Assembly: GCA_943325515.2 (NCBI GenBank)
Contig: CALPPS020000102.1
Coordinates: 1-5,739 of the forward strand
Direction: 5' to 3'
Origin: Flavobacterium psychrophilum
GTDB lineage: Bacteria > Bacteroidota > Bacteroidia > Flavobacteriales > Flavobacteriaceae
DNA length: 5,739 nucleotides
Part shown: positions 1-4,335 of the stretch, piece by piece
Position numbering within the stretch: position 1 is the first letter of the stretch
Layout of the letters: the number at the start of each line of letters is the position of its first letter
Program-made: the position numbers and the translations under genes
Notes under the pieces: model-generated
What the model was told of the DNA's origin: nothing
What the model saw: the letters and a program-made list of their open reading frames with translations, nothing else
Database searches by the model: none

Positions 1-455
1 GCTTTTTCTCTATCAGCTTCGGTCATAGATGGATTTACAACAGACAAAATTCTCTTGGAACAATCATCCATGCGGACAAAGAAACGCACAAATAAACTTG
101 ATGGTTTTCTTTCATCGGCTCTGTTTTTTGCCCAAAATCCATTCTTTAATAAGTTGTCTTCAGGAGTTGATAATTCTGCAATTCCGTCATAGCCACAGTG
201 GTGATTAGTTAATACTAATCCATCTTTGGAAATAATTTCAGCAGTACATCCACCATTGAATTGCACGATAGCATCTTTTAAACTGTGATGGTTGATGCTG
301 TAGATTTCTTCGGCTGTGAGTTGCAAGCCCATTTTTTGCATGTCTCTGTGGTTTAATCTTTCTATAAACATTAGGAACCACATTCCTTCGTCGGCTTTCA
401 TGCTCATTGGGAGCATCATAATACCAACAATTAGCGATACAATATTTTTTTTCAT
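1..455 (-). CDS. S46-family dipeptidyl-peptidase (DPP7/DPP11-like), N-terminal part, cut by window edge
   Basis: This is the first 151 codons of an exported serine peptidase of family S46. These enzymes release dipeptides from the N-terminus of oligopeptides in the periplasm and feed the peptide-based metabolism of many Bacteroidetes. The ATG at 453-455 opens a signal peptide: two Lys, a hydrophobic stretch at residues 5-16, then a likely cleavage after MSMKA (residue 21) before DEGMW, the usual mature N-terminus of the family. Residues 67-92 hold the family hallmark, GGCTAEIISKDG followed by TNHHCGYDGI. One of the paired His85/His86 (bases 198-203) is the triad histidine by family knowledge. 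FWAKNRADERK (about 107-117) also fits the family. The catalytic Asp and Ser, and the residue that separates Asp/Glu-specific DPP11 from hydrophobic-specific DPP7, lie beyond the left edge, so specificity cannot be called. The gene is 150 bases downstream of obgE on the same strand and appears to have its own promoter. Confidence 0.93.
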   Translation of the reverse strand, partial: MKKNIVSLIVGIMMLPMSMKADEGMWFLMFIERLNHRDMQKMGLQLTAEEIYSINHHSLKDAIVQFNGGCTAEIISKDGLVLTNHHCGYDGIAELSTPEDNLLKNGFWAKNRADERKPSSLFVRFFVRMDDCSKRILSVVNPSMTEADREK

Positions 456-482
456 TATACTAGATTTAATTTTTTTGTGGTG

Positions 483-517
483 CGAATATACTTTTTTTTG
501 TGTATTTGATGGGCAAA
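483..517 (-). promoter_or_regulatory. Probable promoter of the S46 peptidase gene
   Basis: Read on the minus strand, TTTG (514-517) is followed after 23 bases by TATATTCG (483-490). This matches the Bacteroidetes primary-sigma consensus (TTG, 17-23 bases, TAnnTTTG) with one mismatch in the -7 box. Transcription would start near 476 and leave an A-rich leader of about 20 bases before the ATG at 455. No Shine-Dalgarno site is seen, as is usual in this phylum. The spacing is at the long end of the known range, so this is a reasonable but unproven assignment. Confidence 0.45.
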
Positions 518-605
518 GCTTTATGAAAACTACATCGATAGCGTAAATTTTAACTTTATTTTAAAAAAAGCCTTAGACAATTATTTAATTATTTAAGTTT
601 TACCT

Positions 606-1640
606 TTATAAACCATGACTGTTTTCGGGTTCTTCGGTGTCAATGTTTAGCATTTGCCACAATTTATCTTTGAGCTCAGTTAAACCTTGATTAGCTATTG
701 AGGAAATGAATAAGTAGGGTGTTCCTTTAAAGGCTTTATCTAATTCTTTCTTCAATTCTGCTTTTAATTCATCATCCAACATATCGCATTTGGAAACAAC
801 TATCAGTCGATCTTTGTCTAGCATTTCTGGGTTGTAACGACGGAGTTCATCGAGCAGAATTTCGTATTCTTTTTTGATATCATCGGCATCGGCTGGCACT
901 AAAAAGAGTAACGTTGAGTTGCGCTCAATGTGACGCAAGAAGTAATGTCCAAGACCTTTTCCTTCGGCTGCACCTTCTATAATTCCGGGAATATCAGCAA
1001 TAACAAAGGATTGAAAATCGCGATAGGCAACAATACCTAAATTAGGCTTCAAAGTAGTAAATGGATAATCGGCAATCTTGGGTTTAGCAGAAGTCAAAAC
1101 CGAAAGCAAAGTTGATTTTCCAGCATTAGGGAAACCTACTAAACCTACATCAGCTAAGACTTTTAATTCTAAGATTACATCCATTTCTTCCGAAGGCAAA
1201 CCTGGTTGCGCATAACGAGGTGTTTGATTGGTAGCACTTCTAAAGTTCCAGTTTCCTAGACCACCTTTTCCGCCTTTTAACAATATTCTTTCCTCACCAT
1301 GTTCAGTAATTTCAAAAAGAATTTCTTCGGTTTCTTTATCGCGCACAACTGTTCCTAGTGGCACTTCGATAACTTTATCTTCGCCATCATGACCAGTACT
1401 TCGTGAACTTCCACCATCGCCACCATGACCCGCTTTGACGTGACGCGCAAACTTGAGGTGAAACAATGTCCATAATCCTTTATTTCCTTTCAAAATAATG
1501 TGTCCTCCACGACCACCATCACCACCATCGGGGCCACCTTTTTCAATAAATTTTTCTCTATGTAAATGCGTAGAACCTTTTCCTCCTTTTCCGGAAGAAA
1601 CATATATTTTTACGTAGTCTACAAAGTTACCTTCTGTCAT
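606..1640 (-). CDS. obgE: Obg-family GTPase (ribosome assembly, CgtA/ObgE)
   Basis: This is a complete 344-residue Obg GTPase. It binds GTP/GDP, associates with the large ribosomal subunit, acts in late 50S assembly, and links growth to guanine nucleotide and (p)ppGpp levels; it is normally essential. Residues 1-158 are the glycine-rich Obg fold, with [12 protein letters not shown] at 35-46 and further Gly-rich loops near 71-78 and 123-129. The G domain follows: G1 P-loop GFPNAGKS (169-176), switch [13 protein letters not shown] (191-202), G3 DIPG (216-219) leading into [13 protein letters not shown]4 SKCD (283-286, in place of NKxD, as is common in Obg) and G5 ISS (312-314). The C-terminus ends soon after the G domain, so the OCT extension of some Obg proteins is absent. 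The ATG at 1640 gives the canonical [10 protein letters not shown] start. It is the last gene of the hpt-adk-CNNM-obgE block, and its leader consists of a heptamer repeat array that stops 8 bases before the ATG. No convincing terminator follows the TAA. Confidence 0.97.
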   Translation of the reverse strand: MTEGNFVDYVKIYVSSGKGGKGSTHLHREKFIEKGGPDGGDGGRGGHIILKGNKGLWTLFHLKFARHVKAGHGGDGGSSRSTGHDGEDKVIEVPLGTVVRDKETEEILFEITEHGEERILLKGGKGGLGNWNFRSATNQTPRYAQPGLPSEEMDVILELKVLADVGLVGFPNAGKSTLLSVLTSAKPKIADYPFTTLKPNLGIVAYRDFQSFVIADIPGIIEGAAEGKGLGHYFLRHIERNSTLLFLVPADADDIKKEYEILLDELRRYNPEMLDKDRLIVVSKCDMLDDELKAELKKELDKAFKGTPYLFISSIANQGLTELKDKLWQMLNIDTEEPENSHGL

Positions 1641-1641
1641 A

Positions 1642-1683
1642 ATTCCTGTTTTCTGTTTTCCGTTTTCTGTTTTCTGTTTTCAA
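1642..1683. repeat. Heptanucleotide tandem array in the obgE leader (unit TTTTCTG on +)
   Basis: Four contiguous 7-base units occupy 1649-1676: TTTTCTG, TTTTCCG, TTTTCTG, TTTTCTG. They are flanked in register by decayed units ATTCCTG (1642-1648) and TTTTCAA (1677-1683). In the sense of the genes the unit reads CAGAAAA, so the array makes an A-rich leader immediately upstream of the obgE start. The copy nearest the start has changed to give CAGGAATT, which happens to contain AGGA, but this is too close to the ATG to be a good ribosome binding site. Confidence 0.9.
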
Positions 1684-1703
1684 TAACTTAGCTGTATTAA
1701 AAC
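1676..1703 (-). other. Possible RNA hairpin between the CNNM gene and obgE
   Basis: GTTTT (1676-1680) pairs with AAAAC (1699-1703), and AATA (1682-1685) pairs with TATT (1695-1698). This gives nine base pairs with one bulged base (1681) and a nine-base loop. The outer arm is part of the heptamer array. The stem is almost all A-T and has no following U tract in the direction of transcription, so it is not a standard terminator. In such AT-rich DNA it may be a chance fold. Confidence 0.25.
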
Positions 1704-1710
1704 TTAAAAA

Positions 1711-1724
1711 CCGATAACCGATAA
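1711..1724. repeat. Two-copy heptamer CCGATAA abutting the CNNM gene stop codon
   Basis: CCGATAA occurs twice in tandem (1711-1717 and 1718-1724), and the second copy touches the TAG stop of the CNNM gene (complement of 1725-1727). In the gene sense the sequence reads TAG, TTATCGG, TTATCGG. The AG of the stop codon is in register with a weaker further unit. It has the same 7-base period as the array at 1642-1683 but a different unit. Confidence 0.75.
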
Positions 1725-2999
1725 CTATTCCTTTATCGCTTTCACAAGCACTTTATCTATTTTTACGCCATCCATATCGATGACTTCTAATTCAAATTTG
1801 TTCCAAATGAGTTTTTCTCCTGTGGTAGGAATTTTTCCCATTTCGGTCATGATTAATCCGCTAACAGTAGTCACTTCATAATCATTTGTGAGTTCATCCA
1901 TATCAAAATAAGTCAAGAAATCGTGTAATGAATATAATCCGTCAACTAACCAAGTTCCATCTTCTCTTGACATCAATTGGTATTCGTCTTCATCAAAATC
2001 AGAAGCATCGCCAACAAGAGCTTCCAATATATCATTTAATGTTATTATACCTTGAAAAACTCCATACTCATCGGTTACTAATGCATAATGCACTTTTGAT
2101 TTTTTGAAATTTTCAAGGGCTTTATAAGCTGAAGTATGCTCAATTAAATAAACTGGTTCTTTAGTTATAGTTTTTAAACTGAAAGGTCCTTTTTCAAATC
2201 CTGCAAACAAATCTTTCAATAATACTATGCCTTCAACATCGTCTAAATTTTCATTACAAACGGGATAAACCGAGTGTAATTCCTCTAAAACTTTGGCTTT
2301 TATTTCCTCCATGGTGTCTTCAAGAGAAAGATATACAATAGACTGTCTGTGTGTCATCAACGAATTGACTTTTCGGTCACCAATGTGAAAAACGCGTTCT
2401 ACAATATCTTGTTCTATTTCTTGTACTTCGCCACCTTCTGTTCCCTCTTTTATGATGGCTTTGATTTCTTCTTCTGTTACTTTACCATCGGCTGTTGGTT
2501 TTATTTTTAGAATATTCAATATTCCATCAGTAGATTTTGTTAGTAACCAAATGAATGGCATCGTAACAATTGAAACCATTTTCATAGGAACGGCAACCGC
2601 TTTCGCAATGGCTTCAGGATAGTTTAACCCAATTCTTTTTGGTAATAATTCGCCCAAAACTAATGAAAAAAATGTCAATATCACTACTACAATTCCAACA
2701 CCAATGCTATCCGCATAAGGTTTCAAAGTTTGAAAACCTGCAACAAATCCTTGCACATCATGTGTGATTTTTTCGCCTGAGTAAATTCCTGTAAGAATAC
2801 CTATTAGGGTTATTCCGATTTGAACAGTAGACAGAAATTTATTGGGAGAATTGGCTAAATCTAAAGCAACTTTGGCATTGGTATTTCCCTTTTTTGCTGC
2901 CGTTTCTAAACGATTTTTGCGTGCCGAAATCAGTGCAATTTCAGACATTGAAAAAACGCCGTTCAAAAGAATTAAAAAAAGAATGATTAGTATTTCCAT
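1725..2999 (-). CDS. CNNM/DUF21-CBS-CorC membrane protein (hemolysin C / MpfA-like family)
   Basis: This is a 424-residue inner-membrane protein of the family often labelled hemolysin or CorC/HlyC. Better-studied bacterial relatives act in Mg2+ export or resistance, so a cation-handling role is inferred and haemolysis is unlikely. Domains in order: an N-terminal CNNM (DUF21) membrane domain at about 1-165, with hydrophobic segments at 2-18, 58-72, 100-118 and 134-153 and the conserved GELLPKRI at 116-123; an acidic linker with TEEEIKAIIKEG (175-186); a CBS pair at about 212-330 (MTHRQSIVYL, then ALVTDEYGVFQGIITLNDIL); and a C-terminal CorC/HlyC domain at about 345-422. I chose the ATG at 2999, which gives MEILIILFLILLNGVFSMSE, the usual family start. 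A longer frame from a TTG at 3014 would begin inside the heptamer repeat and adds only MTPKQ. It lies between adk (50-base spacer) and obgE (84-base spacer), both filled with repeats. Confidence 0.93.
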   Translation of the reverse strand: MEILIILFLILLNGVFSMSEIALISARKNRLETAAKKGNTNAKVALDLANSPNKFLSTVQIGITLIGILTGIYSGEKITHDVQGFVAGFQTLKPYADSIGVGIVVVILTFFSLVLGELLPKRIGLNYPEAIAKAVAVPMKMVSIVTMPFIWLLTKSTDGILNILKIKPTADGKVTEEEIKAIIKEGTEGGEVQEIEQDIVERVFHIGDRKVNSLMTHRQSIVYLSLEDTMEEIKAKVLEELHSVYPVCNENLDDVEGIVLLKDLFAGFEKGPFSLKTITKEPVYLIEHTSAYKALENFKKSKVHYALVTDEYGVFQGIITLNDILEALVGDASDFDEDEYQLMSREDGTWLVDGLYSLHDFLTYFDMDELTNDYEVTTVSGLIMTEMGKIPTTGEKLIWNKFELEVIDMDGVKIDKVLVKAIKE

Positions 3000-3010
3000 T
3001 TGTTTTGGTG

Positions 3011-3055
3011 TCAAGTTTCAAGTTTCAAGTTGTTACCTGAAACCGAAAACTATAA
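3011..3055. repeat. Heptanucleotide tandem array between adk and the CNNM gene
   Basis: Three perfect copies of TCAAGTT stand at 3011-3031. A single out-of-pattern heptamer (3032 region) separates them from a degenerate 7-base series starting at 3035: ACCTGAA, ACCGAAA, ACTATAA. The last unit overlaps the TAG stop of adk (complement of 3050-3052). In the gene sense the array goes from GTTT-type units next to the adk stop to GAAAC-type units next to the CNNM start, so the two halves are roughly inverted. The three-copy core is certain; membership of the degenerate part is a judgement. Confidence 0.8.
3022..3043 (-). other. Hairpin within the adk-CNNM spacer
   Basis: In the transcribed (minus) sense, GTTTCAGGT pairs with ACTTGAAAC around an AACA loop: nine pairs including one G-U. 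The plus strand would have an A-C mismatch at that position, so the fold is better in the operon transcript. The arms are inverted heptamer units. There is no U tract after it, so it is not a typical terminator. It could affect mRNA processing or stability between the two genes, or be a by-product of the repeats. Confidence 0.4.
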
Positions 3056-3622
3056 ACTGTCTATTACTTTGCTTAATCGTTGAGTAACTTCTTCAATAGA
3101 ACCTATTCCATCAACAGCACAAAATTTTCCTTGAGCATTATAATAATCCATCAAAGGTGCTGTTTTTTCATTATATTCTTGGTATCTATTTCGGATTTTT
3201 TCTTCGTCCTGATCATCGGGTCTGCCCGAAGTTTTTCCTCTTTCAAGTAATCGTTGCACTAAAATTTCATCGTCTGCTTCCAAAGCTATAGTAGCTGTTA
3301 TACCTTGTTCTTTTGAAATTAAAAATTTATCTAAAGCATCGGCTTGAGCCAATGTTCTTGGGAAACCATCAAATAAAAAACCTGCAGATTGTGGATTATT
3401 ATCTACTTCACTTTCGAGCATTTTAATGGTTACTTCGTCCGGTACTAAATCTCCTTTATCCATAAAGGTTTTGGCTAGTTTTCCTAATTCTGTTTGATTT
3501 TTGATATTATACCTAAAAATATCTCCCGTTGATAAGTGTGTTAAATTGTATTTTCCTTTTAAAAATTCAGCCTGTGTGCCTTTTCCTGCACCCGGTTTTC
3601 CGAAAAGAACGATGTTAATCAT
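3050..3622 (-). CDS. adk: Adenylate kinase
   Basis: This is a complete 190-residue cytoplasmic adenylate kinase catalysing ATP + AMP to and from 2 ADP, which sets adenylate energy balance and supplies ADP for nucleotide synthesis. The P-loop is GKPGAGKGTQ (8-17), with Lys in place of the more common Pro at position 9, a variant I associate with flavobacterial Adk. The AMP-binding region includes LSTGDIFR (30-37), and FDGFPRTLAQAD (84-95) is the classic signature. The lid is the short type: RGKTSGRPDDQDEEKI (128-143) has no inserted zinc-finger-like segment, and the following RNRYQEYNEKTAPL (144-157) is typical. The ATG at 3622 gives MINIVLFG with no room for an upstream alternative. It follows hpt after 42 bases on the same strand, and its stop codon lies within a heptamer-repeat spacer. 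Dependence on the hpt promoter is inferred. Confidence 0.97.
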   Translation of the reverse strand: MINIVLFGKPGAGKGTQAEFLKGKYNLTHLSTGDIFRYNIKNQTELGKLAKTFMDKGDLVPDEVTIKMLESEVDNNPQSAGFLFDGFPRTLAQADALDKFLISKEQGITATIALEADDEILVQRLLERGKTSGRPDDQDEEKIRNRYQEYNEKTAPLMDYYNAQGKFCAVDGIGSIEEVTQRLSKVIDSL

Positions 3623-3632
3623 TTTAAAAAAA

Positions 3633-3663
3633 GTTTATGAATTTATGAGTTTAAAGTTTATAT
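3633..3663. repeat. Degenerate 7/8-base periodic repeat between hpt and adk
   Basis: TTTA recurs at 3634, 3642, 3650 and 3657, giving units TTTATGAA, TTTATGAG, TTTAAAG and TTTATAT. The period is 8, 8, then 7. This fills most of the 42-base spacer and resembles a decayed form of the arrays in the next two spacers. The sequence is very AT-rich, so part of the periodicity could arise by chance. Confidence 0.45.
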
Positions 3664-3664
3664 G

Positions 3665-4195
3665 TTATTGAGCTAATTGATATACATCTGGTAAGTTTCT
3701 TCCTAGACCATCGTAATCTAAACCATAACCAACAATGAATTTATTTGGAATCCTGATCCCAACGTAATCTATTTTAATATCTTTTTTATAAGCTTCAGGT
3801 TTGAAAAAAAGTGTGGCAATTTTTAAATGTTTCACTTTTTTTTCTTTAAATAGGTCTTTTAATATTTCTACTGTATTTCCAGTATCCACTATATCTTCAA
3901 CAATAATGACTGTTCTTCCCTCTAAATCTTGATTTAGCCCAATTAATTGTTTTACTTCATTTGTAGATTGAGTCCCTTCATAGGAAGCCATTTTTACAAA
4001 ACTTACTTCACACATGCCCCTATACTTCTTCATTAAATCGCTAAGAACCATAAAAGCACCGTTCAAAACCCCAATAAAAACCGGCACATCGTCAAAAAAG
4101 TCATCATCCATTTGTTTAGCCATATTTGCGATTGCAAAGTCTATTTCATCAGAAGAAATAAAGGGCTCAAAAGTTTTATCGTGAAGGTGTATCAT
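3665..4195 (-). CDS. hpt: Hypoxanthine(-guanine) phosphoribosyltransferase
   Basis: This is a complete 176-residue cytoplasmic purine salvage enzyme that transfers phosphoribose from PRPP to hypoxanthine or guanine to give IMP or GMP. The PRPP-binding motif VIIVEDIVDTGNT is at 96-108. Glu100 and Asp101 would contact ribose, and Asp104 is the expected catalytic base by alignment with the EDIIDTGKT motif of human HPRT. Other family features are LNGAFMVLSDL (44-54), the flexible-loop Ser-Tyr pair in ASYEGTQS (70-77), and the C-terminal base-recognition and Mg region GIRIPNKFIVGYGLDYDG (146-163) followed by RNLPDVY. I start it at the ATG at 4195 (MIHLHDKTF). A longer frame from a TTG at 4219 is rejected because that TTG lies inside the probable -7 promoter box. 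It is the first gene of the minus-strand block and divergent from the DUF1800 gene. Confidence 0.96.
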   Translation of the reverse strand: MIHLHDKTFEPFISSDEIDFAIANMAKQMDDDFFDDVPVFIGVLNGAFMVLSDLMKKYRGMCEVSFVKMASYEGTQSTNEVKQLIGLNQDLEGRTVIIVEDIVDTGNTVEILKDLFKEKKVKHLKIATLFFKPEAYKKDIKIDYVGIRIPNKFIVGYGLDYDGLGRNLPDVYQLAQ

Positions 4196-4216
4196 AGTGT
4201 TATTTAAAATAAGGTG

Positions 4217-4250
4217 CAAATTTAAAGAAGTAATAACTATTTAGTGCCAA
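4217..4250 (-). promoter_or_regulatory. Probable promoter of the hpt-adk-CNNM-obgE block
   Basis: On the minus strand, TTG (4248-4250) is followed after 23 bases by TAAATTTG (4217-4224), an exact match to the Bacteroidetes -7 consensus TAnnTTTG. Transcription would begin about 4210-4213 and leave a short A/T-rich leader before the hpt ATG at 4195. This placement also rules out the upstream TTG at 4219 as the hpt start. The 23-base spacing is the long limit of the consensus. Confidence 0.6.
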
Positions 4251-4253
4251 GTA

Positions 4254-4287
4254 TTTAGACTTTTTTATAAAAAGATAATTACATTTG
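4254..4287 (+). promoter_or_regulatory. Probable promoter of the DUF1800 gene
   Basis: TACATTTG (4280-4287) is an exact Bacteroidetes -7 box on the plus strand. The upstream element is weak: TTTA at 4254-4257, 22 bases away, with A in place of the G of TTG. The start would be near 4294, giving a leader of about 42 bases to the ATG at 4336, A/T-rich with no Shine-Dalgarno site. The upstream element begins 4 bases from the -33 element of the divergent hpt promoter. Confidence 0.5.
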
Positions 4288-4335
4288 TTCTATACTGCTT
4301 TGAAAGTCATCGGGTATTAAAAATTATATTTATAT

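Larger units (their letters stand above)
606..4195 (-). other. Predicted operon hpt-adk-CNNM-obgE
   Basis: Four same-strand genes are separated by 42, 50 and 84 bases, with one good promoter candidate in front of the first. The spacers contain no exact TAnnTTTG box on the minus strand; near matches such as TAAGTTTT (complement of 1699-1706) lack the final G and a TTG partner. The hpt, adk and obgE grouping is, from memory, a common neighbourhood in Bacteroidetes. Whether transcription runs through the repeat-filled spacers is inferred. Confidence 0.6.

Noticed and set aside
316..546. Open frame of 76 codons on the plus strand
   Set aside because: It lies antisense to the S46 peptidase start and its promoter, has no recognisable domain, and the opposite-strand frame is a clear family member.
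541..605. Terminator after obgE
   Set aside because: There is a T-run in the minus sense (complement of 562-569) and a doubled AATTATTT at 579-594, but no GC-containing stem directly before the T-run, so a rho-independent terminator cannot be supported.
1699..1706. Internal promoter for obgE (TAAGTTTT on the minus strand)
   Set aside because: It misses the conserved final G of TAnnTTTG and has no TTG at a suitable distance upstream.
1642..1724. CRISPR or insertion-sequence end
   Set aside because: The units are 7 bases, directly adjacent, with no spacers, no cas genes, no terminal inverted repeat and no transposase.
2842..3087. Open frame of 81 codons on the plus strand
   Set aside because: It is antisense to the CNNM gene start and runs through the heptamer repeat into the adk end; no domain or promoter supports it.
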